Notes: generated from the sequence alone by a model not told the origin. Positions 1-5,860 are shown, counted from the stretch's first letter. The stretch: 5,860 nt of DNA from Bacteroidaceae bacterium (GCA_024695315.1 JAILIJ010000145.1:1-5860), one strand, 5' to 3'. Numbers and translations are program-made.

Positions 1-931
1 GGCAAAAGTATTAGCCGACTACAAAGCACTTGAAGTTGATGCTCTCAACCAATACATCAACCTGACAGAGCAATACAAAGATGCCTACAACGAACTCATT
101 CTTTTCCCTATACGTGCACTTTGCAACATCTATGCTCTTCATTACGCATACGCCATGAACGAAAATCTTGCATCAAAAAATGATGCTAAAGCCAACGAAT
201 GGGCTGCAAAAGCACGTATGTACTACGATCGCGACTCCATTCTATGCTACAACTACAACCACAAGATTGCGGGTGGAAAATGGAATCACATGATGGACCA
301 ACTACATATAGGCTACACATCATGGCAAGAGCCAGGAAGACGATATTTTCCTCAGCCAAAATACGTGAACACTAACCACGCGGCTCACATGGCGTACAAA
401 GAACATGAAGGAGTAATAAGTATGGAAGCCATCAACTTCAATTCATGTCATCCGGCAACCGATGCCAAAGATAATGACAACACAGCTTGTTGGAAAGTCA
501 TCAAAGACTATGGCAAAACTGCCGGAGCTGTTGCACTTATGCCATATACTGCAAACATAGACGGAGCAAACATAGAATACAATTTCATAACAAACCACAC
601 AGGCGAATATGACTTATACCTCTATCTCGCCCCAACATTTCCATTCAATGGTACTCATACAATGAACTTATGCGTTGATGATGGCCAACTCATCACCTTA
701 AATGTGAACCAGCACAAAGGTGATCAAAACTACGAATGGGAGGCTAACCGTATAAACTTACAGAAAACAAAAATTACTATCAAATCAAAGAATGACAATA
801 GGCACACACTACGAATCTCTCCTTTGAGCAAAGGAATCGTAATAGAGAAAATCGAAATAGACCTCGGAGGTCGCAAGCCAAGCTATCTTGGAACTCCAGA
901 GTCTCCACGTGTGCCAATTCTGAGCAAATGA
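1..931 (+). CDS. GH115-family alpha-glucuronidase, C-terminal part (5' truncated by window edge)
   Basis: An open frame enters from the left edge (first full codon at base 2) and ends at TGA 929-931, leaving 309 visible residues; the ATG at 155 is internal, since clear protein sequence precedes it. GH115 enzymes remove 4-O-methyl-glucuronic or glucuronic acid side chains from xylan or arabinogalactan, usually in the periplasm of Bacteroidota. Visible residues about 1-95 are alpha-helical and end in the family-typical stretch GKWNHMMDQLHIGYTSWQ, matching the helical domain after the barrel. From about residue 137 (GVISMEAINF) to the end is a beta-sandwich like the GH115 C-terminal domain, with the W-x-x-I..YGKTAGAV..MP and YLAPTFPFNG segments. 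The catalytic barrel and any signal peptide lie outside the window, so activity cannot be judged. It lies 127 bp upstream of a GH2 gene on the same strand. The family call rests on recalled motifs; confidence is fairly high. Confidence 0.85.
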   Translation, partial: AKVLADYKALEVDALNQYINLTEQYKDAYNELILFPIRALCNIYALHYAYAMNENLASKNDAKANEWAAKARMYYDRDSILCYNYNHKIAGGKWNHMMDQLHIGYTSWQEPGRRYFPQPKYVNTNHAAHMAYKEHEGVISMEAINFNSCHPATDAKDNDNTACWKVIKDYGKTAGAVALMPYTANIDGANIEYNFITNHTGEYDLYLYLAPTFPFNGTHTMNLCVDDGQLITLNVNQHKGDQNYEWEANRINLQKTKITIKSKNDNRHTLRISPLSKGIVIEKIEIDLGGRKPSYLGTPESPRVPILSK

Positions 932-1027
932 TCAAACGAGTTCTTAATGTAATTAAGATGACGAATAGGAAAGGCATCCATTTTGAAAATTAACAACTTC
1001 GCGGCATGACGTTTGGATAAGTTTTTA

Positions 1028-1035
1028 TACATTTG
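1028..1035 (+). promoter_or_regulatory. Putative Bacteroidota -7 promoter element (TAnnTTTG) upstream of the GH2 gene
   Basis: TACATTTG matches the TAnnTTTG -7 consensus of the Bacteroidota primary sigma factor exactly. It ends 23 bp before the GH2 ATG, which would put transcription start near 1041-1043 and give a leader of under 20 nt. A TTTG at 1012-1015 resembles the -33 element but is only 12 bp away, shorter than the usual roughly 19-20 bp, and no good -33 is seen at the correct spacing. The GH2 gene may therefore have its own promoter besides any read-through from the GH115 gene. No Shine-Dalgarno is present; the A-rich GAAAAC before the start is normal for this phylum. Confidence 0.45.
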
Positions 1036-1058
1036 CACAATCTTAAACCTGAAAACGT

Positions 1059-3335
1059 ATGAAAAAAACATTTTTACTGCTTCTTGCAATCGTATATTCA
1101 ACGACAATATGGTCACAAAGACAAAAGACGAATTTCGACTTCGACTGGCAATTTCGTCTCAACAAAGGTCATTGGGAAGAAATACAACTGCCACACGATT
1201 GGAGCATCAACATGCCTTTTAACGAAAAACTATCTGGTTGCAATGGTCACATGGCTGGAGGATGGGGTGAATATAAGAAGACATTCCACGTTGCTGCCAA
1301 AGATAAGGACAAATCCTTCAGCATACTATTTGACGGCATATACAATAGAAGTACAGTCTACATAAACGGACACAAACTCGGATTCCGCCCTTATGGATTC
1401 TGCTACATAGAATACGATATGACACCATATATACACTATGATAAGGAGAACGAAATTTACGTTACCGTCAATTCGCCAAACGATAATGACAGCATAGCAA
1501 GGTGGTACACCGGGAATGGTATTTACCGACACGCATGGCTCATAAAAACAAACAAAAAACACATTGCATCTTACGGAACATATATTAGGACCATTCCTCC
1601 ACATGACGATACGGAAAACTGGGGAATATCAATAAAAACAACTACCGTAGGCGACATACACAAAAAGAAACTCATACACATCGTCTTCGACAATACGGGC
1701 AAACAGGTGGCAAAAGGATATGACCAAGACACGATCATTATCAAAAAAGCCAAGCTGTGGGACGGTCTAAATGCTCCCAACCTCTACAGCGTGAAGACTT
1801 ATCTCTACGAAGGTAGCAAACTACTGGACACATTCGACAGTTCATTCGGATTACGAACAGCGGAATTCACATCCGACAAAGGATTTTACCTTAATGGGAA
1901 ACATCTTAAACTAAAGGGATTCTGTCTGCACCAAGATGACGGCCCACTTGGTTCCGCTCTACCAATAAGAAGCATGGAACGTAAACTTGAAATTATCAAG
2001 GAATATGGTGTAAATGCCATCAGATGTGCCCACAATCAACCTGCACCTGAATTTCTCGATCTTTGCGACAAAATGGGGTTCCTTGTTATTGACGAAGCTT
2101 TCGACAAATGGAAATCGGGCTACTATGCCGAATACTTTGATCAATGGTGGCAACAGGACCTTAACAACATGATAGTTAGAGACAGAAATCATCCTTCTAT
2201 CATTACATGGAGCATAGGCAACGAACTACAAGAGGCATGGGACGCCACAAGGACAGGTGCGGACAGAGCAAAAATGCTGCAAGACTTTGTACATGCACAA
2301 GAGCCAACACGTCCTGTTTGTATGGCATGTCAAAACAACCATAACGGAACTTTCTCTGAGGTAACAGATGTCATCGGATATAACTATTTAGAGGCAAGAA
2401 TGCTGAGCGACCACAAGAAATATCCAGAACGTAAGTTTATGATCACAGAGGAACTGCCATACTACTGCGGTGCAGAAGGCAACATTAGGGCGTACGACAC
2501 AAATAATCCGTGGAACATAATAGAAGATAACGACTTCATAGCAGGCGGATTTATATGGGCAGGAACAGACTACATAGGTGAAGCTCAATGGCCAAGTCAC
2601 GGATGGCCAACAGGACTGTTCGACATAAACATGATTGAAAAGCCACGCGCTTTATTCCATCGGGCCATGTGGAACAAGGACAAACCTATAGTAGGAATAG
2701 CAATACGGGACGAGAGTCTTGACATAGACCACGGACGTGACCTGTGGCAATGGCCAAACATGGCGAGCATTTGGAATTTCCCTTTCCGCTATCAAGGATT
2801 GGTGTTAGAAGTCAACACAACAACGAACTGTGAAAAAGTACAACTCAGCATAAACAATAAAGTCATGGGAATAAAAAACACCAAGGACTTTGACAACCAC
2901 ACAATAATTTGGCACGTGCCATACTTACCAGGTAAAATTGAAGCCAAAGGTATAAACGGAACTGACACCGTGGCACATTACGAGATACGTACCGCAGGAC
3001 AGCCTCATCACCTTAGAGCAACAGCCGACAGACAAGAACTTAAGGCTGACGGACAAGACTTGAGCTACATACAAATAGAATTGTTAGACAAAGATAATAA
3101 CCTTGTGCAGCACATGAATCGCCATGTCACGGCCACAATAGAAGGTGAAGGTAAACTTCTCGGATGTATCAATAGCGATCTAAGACGTACTACACCATTC
3201 ACATCAAAGGAAGACGACACTTATTTCGGTAGAATGATGGCTATAGTACAAACCACGCGCAAAGCAGGAGCCATTACGCTCAAATTCCACTCAGAGGGAA
3301 TGGACGATATTGTCGTCAAGTTGTATAGTAAATAA
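1059..3335 (+). CDS. Secreted glycoside hydrolase family 2 protein, beta-galactosidase-like
   Basis: Complete 758-aa GH2 enzyme, a retaining exo-glycosidase probably acting on terminal beta-galactosides in the periplasm. Residues 1-19 form a Sec signal peptide (MKKTFLLLLAIVYSTTIWS, cut before Q20); no lipobox Cys. The N-terminal sugar-binding jelly roll (about 22-165) shows LPHDW (44-48) and the hallmark RWYTGNGIYR (148-157). An Ig-like domain follows (about 168-267), then the TIM barrel (about 270-540) with NAIRCAHN (319-326), VIDEAFDKW (343-351) and DRNHPSIITWSIGNE, whose E389 is the acid/base; E464 in MITEE is the likely nucleophile. The C-terminus has a DUF4982-like beta domain (about 570-645) and a GH2 C5-like domain (about 650-757). 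Length and order are normal and intact. Beta-glucuronidase or another GH2 activity cannot be excluded from sequence alone. The GH115 neighbour suggests the enzyme helps strip side chains from xylan or arabinogalactan. Confidence 0.92.
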   Translation: MKKTFLLLLAIVYSTTIWSQRQKTNFDFDWQFRLNKGHWEEIQLPHDWSINMPFNEKLSGCNGHMAGGWGEYKKTFHVAAKDKDKSFSILFDGIYNRSTVYINGHKLGFRPYGFCYIEYDMTPYIHYDKENEIYVTVNSPNDNDSIARWYTGNGIYRHAWLIKTNKKHIASYGTYIRTIPPHDDTENWGISIKTTTVGDIHKKKLIHIVFDNTGKQVAKGYDQDTIIIKKAKLWDGLNAPNLYSVKTYLYEGSKLLDTFDSSFGLRTAEFTSDKGFYLNGKHLKLKGFCLHQDDGPLGSALPIRSMERKLEIIKEYGVNAIRCAHNQPAPEFLDLCDKMGFLVIDEAFDKWKSGYYAEYFDQWWQQDLNNMIVRDRNHPSIITWSIGNELQEAWDATRTGADRAKMLQDFVHAQEPTRPVCMACQNNHNGTFSEVTDVIGYNYLEARMLSDHKKYPERKFMITEELPYYCGAEGNIRAYDTNNPWNIIEDNDFIAGGFIWAGTDYIGEAQWPSHGWPTGLFDINMIEKPRALFHRAMWNKDKPIVGIAIRDESLDIDHGRDLWQWPNMASIWNFPFRYQGLVLEVNTTTNCEKVQLSINNKVMGIKNTKDFDNHTIIWHVPYLPGKIEAKGINGTDTVAHYEIRTAGQPHHLRATADRQELKADGQDLSYIQIELLDKDNNLVQHMNRHVTATIEGEGKLLGCINSDLRRTTPFTSKEDDTYFGRMMAIVQTTRKAGAITLKFHSEGMDDIVVKLYSK

Positions 3336-3376
3336 ATATAGCCACCTTTGAACTACATTATTTCCTCCAATTGTGC

Positions 3377-3438
3377 CAAAGTTGAGAACTTTTCCCTCAA
3401 AGTTGAGAACTTTTACTTCAAAGTTGCGCAACTTTTTT
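3377..3438. repeat. Array A: three palindromic units, exact 21-bp period
   Basis: Units begin with CAAAGTT at 3377, 3398 and 3419, exactly 21 bp apart. Units 1 and 2 are CAAAGTTGAGAACTTTT, an inverted repeat (AAAGTT/AACTTT) around GAG, separated by the 4-bp linkers CCCT and ACTT. Unit 3 has GCGC at its centre, making a perfect 16-bp palindrome AAAGTTGCGCAACTTT (3420-3435). A 21-bp period is two helical turns, so all units face the same side of the DNA. It could bind a dimeric protein, form small hairpins in RNA, or be an uncharacterised intergenic repeat family. Confidence 0.8.
3420..3438 (+). terminator. Possible weak intrinsic terminator of the GH2 gene
   Basis: The third unit of array A folds as AAAGTT/AACTTT around GCGC and runs straight into T3433-3438, 85 bp after the GH2 stop. 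The stem is short and A/T-rich and only three T's lie beyond it, so it is a poor terminator by energy. It is the only + strand hairpin near the GH2 stop that is followed by a T run. The long T-rich tract at 3491-3513 might add to termination. Confidence 0.3.
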
Positions 3439-3443
3439 GCATC

Positions 3444-3483
3444 GTTAAATAGATGTTTAACACCTGTTTAACGACTGCTAAAC
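3444..3483. repeat. Array B: four heptamers spaced exactly 11 bp
   Basis: Heptamers GTTAAAT (3444), GTTTAAC (3455), GTTTAAC (3466) and GCTAAAC (3477) start every 11 bp, with 4-bp linkers AGAT, ACCT and GACT that are not conserved. The two middle copies are identical and the outer two are variants. ATCGTT (3441-3446) and AACGAT (3481-3486) are inverted at the edges, and CGTTAAA (3443-3449) can pair with TTTAACG (3467-3473). The array begins 5 bp after array A and is followed by a T-rich tract. Its function is unknown. Confidence 0.65.
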
Positions 3484-3526
3484 GATAAAGTTTTATTATT
3501 TTTTTATTTTTTTGTGTAAAAAAAAT

Positions 3527-3585
3527 GACAAAGTCTTGTTTTATTCTTTTATATTATGTTCGCTAAAAACTTTGTCTCTTTAGCG
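3527..3585 (+). other. Two mutually exclusive or pseudoknot-compatible stems
   Basis: CGCTAAA (3561-3567) pairs with TTTAGCG (3579-3585) to give a 7-bp stem with an 11-nt loop. That loop contains ACTTTGTC (3569-3576), which is the exact complement of GACAAAGT (3527-3534) upstream. The two pairings could form an H-type pseudoknot or compete. In A/T-rich DNA an 8-bp match over about 40 bp can arise by chance, so this is recorded only as a possible RNA structure. Confidence 0.3.
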
Positions 3586-3635
3586 CGCCTTCATACTGAA
3601 CATTTTATTCATTTAAGCAGAAGAATTTCTCCTTT

Positions 3636-3813
3636 CCTACAGAACTATTTTATGCATATTGCGAAATAATTCTTGAAATCATTCAATGGTACGGTCGTAT
3701 CACTCAATGGTACGGTCATATCATTCAATGGTACGACCGTATCATTGAATGATTCGGAAAATTCTTCCTAAATAATAGAACTATTCCTGCAGAACTTTAC
3801 AAAAAATTTTGCG
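3636..3813 (+). repeat. Degenerate 28-bp direct repeats flanking array C
   Basis: The segment 3636-3663 begins CCTACAGAACT and ends TTGCG; the segment 3786-3813 begins CCTGCAGAACT and ends TTGCG. Both are 28 bp, lie 150 bp apart and are identical at 19 of 28 positions by eye, with identity concentrated at the ends (10 of the first 11 and the last 5 bases). They bracket array C. They may be remnants of a duplication or the ends of a small repeat element; no transposase or obvious target duplication is seen. Confidence 0.35.
3678..3753. repeat. Array C: three 21-bp direct repeats plus an inverted closing unit
   Basis: Three tandem 21-bp units start at 3678, 3699 and 3720 with core ATCAYTCAATGGTACG and a variable end (GTCGT, GTCAT, ACCGT). 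The sequence 3733-3753 then reads as the reverse complement of unit 1 with one difference, so 3677-3702 can fold on 3729-3754 as a 26-position stem with a 26-nt loop. Its only two non-Watson-Crick positions (3689/3742 and 3700/3731) are G-U wobbles in + strand RNA. No T run follows, so it is not a standard terminator. It is not a CRISPR array: there are no spacers. Confidence 0.75.
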
Positions 3814-3899
3814 CTCGAATGAAAGAATTATCCAGCATAAAATGCCTCATCACGGCTTACAGCTAAAAATGCTTACATCTCTTGCTTGCTTAATCACCG

Positions 3900-3960
3900 T
3901 TTGAGCAGTATTTGAGCAGTGTTTGAGCGGTGCTCAAACACCGCTCAAACACTGCTCAAA
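3900..3960. repeat. Array D: 61-bp palindrome built of 11-bp-period TTTGAGC heptamers
   Basis: TTTGAGC occurs at 3900, 3911 and 3922, and its complement GCTCAAA at 3932, 3943 and 3954; steps are 11, 11, 10, 11, 11 bp. The halves fold as a 29-position stem (3900-3928 with 3932-3960, loop GGT) with two A/C mismatches (3910/3950, 3918/3942) that become G-U wobbles in - strand RNA. Slipping one unit gives a perfect 22-bp stem (3910-3931 with 3940-3961) and an 8-nt loop. No T run follows on either strand. It lies 54 bp beyond the flotillin terminator. Function unknown; it could be a cruciform, RNA-processing or protein-binding site. Confidence 0.85.
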
Positions 3961-4013
3961 TGTATTGTAAATTGGTTGCTTTCATTATAAAAGTAATGAT
4001 TCCTTTTACGTAG

Positions 4014-4046
4014 AAAAAACGGGACAACCACCATGTGGCTGTCCCG
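4014..4046 (-). terminator. Rho-independent terminator of the nfeD-flotillin transcript
   Basis: Read on the - strand, CGGGACAGCCAC pairs with GTGGTTGTCCCG (4020-4031 with 4035-4046) around an ATG loop: 12 pairs including one G-U, followed directly by six T's (4019 down to 4014). It starts 27 bp after the flotillin stop. There is no T run on the + strand side, so it is one-directional. This is a textbook intrinsic terminator. Confidence 0.93.
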
Positions 4047-4072
4047 CTGTTTATGATAGTAAAAACTGCTTA

Positions 4073-5467
4073 TTATTCTTCTTCAAATTCTTGAGCAGCA
4101 GTTTCTTCTTGAACCTTATCCCCCTTTTCCTGCTTTTTTGCAAGATACTCAGGAAGAGCAAGTCCTGCCTGGTCAAACAATTCATTGAGAGGTGGTACAC
4201 TCTTCATAAGACCAGAAAGGAAATTAGCTGTACTGCCCTTTCCGTCTGCGTTCTGACCACTATCCCAAACTGTGACATGATCAATATTGATGCCCTTGAT
4301 AGCCTCAACCTGAGTCTTAACAAGTTCAGGAAGCTTCTCGAGAAGAAGGAGCATATAAGCCTTATTAGCATCTCCGCCGGCAGCCTGTACCATCTTATCA
4401 TAACCGGCAGCCTGACGACTAAGAATCTCAAAGAGACCACGTGCCTCAGCTTCCATCTTAGCGTACTGTGCGTCGGCTTCACCTTTAGCATTTACGCGAA
4501 CCTTCTCAGCCTCTGCCTCAGCCTCGATGATACGACGCTTCTTTTCAATCTCCTGAGTGACGAGGACGTTAGCGCTCTGTGTAGCACGCTCACGATCAGC
4601 ACGTGCTTCCTCCGCTGCCTTCTCTGCAGAATATGCTTCCTCGAGAGCCTTAGCTTGAGCAACCTTTTCTGCAGCTGTAGCCTTACGCTGTGCCTCAGCC
4701 TCACGCTCACGGCGGTCGGCCTCAGAATTAGCAATCTGTACCTTAGCCTCATTTTCTCCCTGTACAGCCTGCGCATTAGCCTCTGCTGTACGTACACGAG
4801 TCTCACGATTAGCCTCAGCCTTACCAATTTCTCCGATCTTCTCCTGTTCAGCCACACGTACTTTAGCTTCGTTAATAGCCTTAGCAGCAGCTTCCTGACC
4901 GAGAGCCTCGATATATCCAGACTCGTCGTTGATATCTGTCACATTGACGTTGATAAGACGAAGACCTATCTTCTTTAGCTCGCCCTCAACATTACTTGAT
5001 ATTGCTTCAAGGAACTTATCGCGGTCGCTATTGAGTTCCTCGATACTCATGGTAGCGATTACAAGACGAAGCTGTCCGAAGAGGATATCACGAGCAAGTT
5101 CCTGAATCTGCACTGCAGTAAGTCCGAGAAGACGTTCTGCTGCAGCATTCATACACTCAGGATCTGTAGAAATAGCTACTGTGAATCGACAAGGCACGTC
5201 GACACGTATGTTTTGACGAGAAAGAGCATTCGTAAGATTTGCGTCAATACTTATAGGAGTAAGTGAAAGGTAGGCATAGTCCTCAATGATAGGCCATACA
5301 AAAGCACCACCTCCATGTACACACTTGGCAGATTTTTTATCACCAGAACTTCCACCGTAGATAACAAGAATCTTGTCAGAAGGACAACGGCGGTAACGAT
5401 TTACAATAGCAGCGAAGAGTATTACAAATACTACAACAGCAGCAACAATTATTGGCATTCCGTCCAT
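4073..5467 (-). CDS. Flotillin family protein (SPFH/band 7, FloT-like)
   Basis: Complete 464-aa flotillin. Flotillins oligomerise on membranes and organise microdomains that host signalling, secretion and protease complexes. Residues 4-22 form one N-terminal hydrophobic segment followed by NRYRRCPSDKILVIYG; the SPFH domain runs to about 190 (VDVPCRFTVAIS at 89-100, LARDILFGQLR at 124-134). Residues about 190-345 are a long Glu/Ala-rich coiled coil with many EAEA/AEA repeats. The flotillin C-terminal part follows, with AYMLLLLEKLPEL (370-382) and HVTVWDSG (397-404). The tail (about 443-464) is charged and ends FEEE. Length resembles Bacillus FloT (about 500 aa) more than FloA (about 330 aa). 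The first ATG is preferred; Met4 is possible, and neither has a Shine-Dalgarno. It follows the nfeD-like gene by 72 A/T-rich bp containing a direct repeat AATAATCAA, with no TAnnTTTG seen, so co-transcription is likely. Opposite-strand frames here are by-products of the repetitive coding sequence. Confidence 0.95.
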   Translation of the reverse strand: MDGMPIIVAAVVVFVILFAAIVNRYRRCPSDKILVIYGGSSGDKKSAKCVHGGGAFVWPIIEDYAYLSLTPISIDANLTNALSRQNIRVDVPCRFTVAISTDPECMNAAAERLLGLTAVQIQELARDILFGQLRLVIATMSIEELNSDRDKFLEAISSNVEGELKKIGLRLINVNVTDINDESGYIEALGQEAAAKAINEAKVRVAEQEKIGEIGKAEANRETRVRTAEANAQAVQGENEAKVQIANSEADRREREAEAQRKATAAEKVAQAKALEEAYSAEKAAEEARADRERATQSANVLVTQEIEKKRRIIEAEAEAEKVRVNAKGEADAQYAKMEAEARGLFEILSRQAAGYDKMVQAAGGDANKAYMLLLLEKLPELVKTQVEAIKGINIDHVTVWDSGQNADGKGSTANFLSGLMKSVPPLNELFDQAGLALPEYLAKKQEKGDKVQEETAAQEFEEE

Positions 5468-5539
5468 AATTAATTAGTTATAAATTATTTGATTATTAAA
5501 TTGATTATTTAGAATTGATAGTATAGGACCGACTTTCTT

Positions 5540-5860
5540 TCACACTTCCTCAACAAGAAGAGTCCTATTGTCAAGTACATCGACGACCTTAATCCTTCTG
5601 CCCGTAGCAATCTCTTGTCCACGAGTAACAGCAGGATATTCGAATATTGATCCATTAAGACTTATCTGTACTTTGCCCGCCCCTTTTGACTCAGCTGGTA
5701 TTCTCAGATAGACATCAGCCTCTCTACCGATAGCATCAGCAAGATTGACGGCTCCGTTTGATTCAAGGCGCATAAGTTTCTTTCTAAGGAAAATGTACAT
5801 ATAGCCAAATCCACAACCGATAACTACAGCAACAACATATACAAAAAACTTGATAGAGAT
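5540..5860 (-). CDS. NfeD-like membrane protein, C-terminal part (5' truncated by window edge)
   Basis: The frame is open from the right edge to TGA at 5540-5542, giving 106 visible residues; the ATG at 5800 is inside the gene because a membrane helix precedes it in frame. Visible residues about 4-25 (KFFVYVVAVVIGCGFGYMYI) are a transmembrane segment followed by RKK, then a roughly 70-residue beta-rich domain with the NfeD OB-fold pattern: GREADVYLRIP, GKVQISLNGSIFEYPA, RGQEIATGRRIKVVDV and a final TLLVEEV. NfeD-like proteins are encoded next to flotillins in many bacteria and are thought to assist their assembly or localisation; short forms such as Bacillus YuaF lack the protease domain of long NfeD. 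Whether this one is short or long cannot be seen. The call relies on the OB-fold pattern plus the flotillin neighbour. Confidence 0.85.
   Translation of the reverse strand: MSIKFFVYVVAVVIGCGFGYMYIFLRKKLMRLESNGAVNLADAIGREADVYLRIPAESKGAGKVQISLNGSIFEYPAVTRGQEIATGRRIKVVDVLDNRTLLVEEV

Larger units (their letters stand above)
3336..4072. other. Gene-free intergenic region between convergent operons, rich in repeat arrays
   Basis: These 737 bp separate the 3' ends of the GH2 gene and the flotillin gene. I find no credible coding frame and no tRNA- or rRNA-like sequence. In order it holds: a 21-bp-period palindrome array (3377-3438), an 11-bp-period heptamer array (3444-3483), a T-rich tract (3491-3513) followed by GTGT and an A8 run (3518-3525), two mutually exclusive stems (3527-3585), a 21-bp-period array with an inverted last unit (3678-3753), a 61-bp palindrome (3900-3960), and the flotillin terminator (4014-4046). 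Stretches 3586-3635 and 3814-3897 show nothing recognisable. The gap is long for a convergent intergenic space, and structured repeats fill about a third of it. Confidence 0.85.

Noticed and set aside
155..931. A separate short gene starting at ATG 155
   Set aside because: The frame continues upstream to the window edge with sequence fitting the helical domain of GH115, so 155 is an internal Met.
943..957. Hairpin CTTAAT-GTA-ATTAAG just after the GH115 stop as a terminator
   Set aside because: The stem is six A/T-rich pairs and no T run follows; it is unlikely to stop transcription.
3678..3753. CRISPR array
   Set aside because: Units abut with no unique spacers, there are only three copies, the period is 21 bp and there are no cas genes.
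3900..3960. Intrinsic terminator
   Set aside because: The stem is very strong, but neither strand has a T run after it, and the flotillin gene already has a clear terminator at 4014-4046.
4492..4857. Arg/Leu-rich frames on the - strand overlapping the flotillin gene in another frame
   Set aside because: Composition is a shifted reading of the Glu/Ala repeats; the flotillin frame is clearly the coding one.
4091..4978. A 295-codon open frame on the + strand opposite the flotillin gene
   Set aside because: It encodes a Leu/Ser/Cys-rich low-complexity product that mirrors the Glu/Ala codon repeats of the flotillin coiled coil; it has no recognisable domain.

Overview
The window looks like a chromosomal fragment from a Bacteroidota organism, probably Prevotella-like. 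The DNA is A/T-rich, the starts lack Shine-Dalgarno sequences, a TAnnTTTG-type -7 promoter element precedes one gene, and a secreted plant-polysaccharide glycoside hydrolase pair is present. The genus is inferred from style; no marker gene is present.

Left half, + strand (1-3335): the 3' end of a GH115-type gene (xylan alpha-1,2-glucuronidase family; catalytic part lies outside the window) is followed after 127 bp by a complete secreted GH2 glycoside hydrolase of 758 aa with all expected domains and both catalytic glutamates. The two fit together as part of a polysaccharide utilisation locus, with GH115 removing glucuronosyl side chains and the GH2 enzyme trimming beta-linked galactose (or a related sugar) from a decorated hemicellulose or arabinogalactan. 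No SusC/SusD, regulator or other PUL gene is in view.

Centre (3336-4072): a 737-bp gap without genes between convergent operons. It is densely packed with four unrelated-in-sequence but similarly built short repeat arrays: a 21-bp-period palindrome array, an 11-bp-period heptamer array, a 21-bp-period array closed by an inverted unit, and an 11-bp-period heptamer array arranged as a 61-bp palindrome. The shared helical-turn periodicity and strong foldback potential are the most unusual thing in the window. A clear rho-independent terminator for the right-hand operon ends the gap.

Right half, - strand (5860-4073): the 3' end of an NfeD-like membrane/OB-fold protein gene is followed by a complete 464-aa flotillin (SPFH/band 7 protein, FloT type). 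NfeD and flotillin are a classic partner pair involved in membrane microdomain organisation; they have no evident link to the carbohydrate genes.
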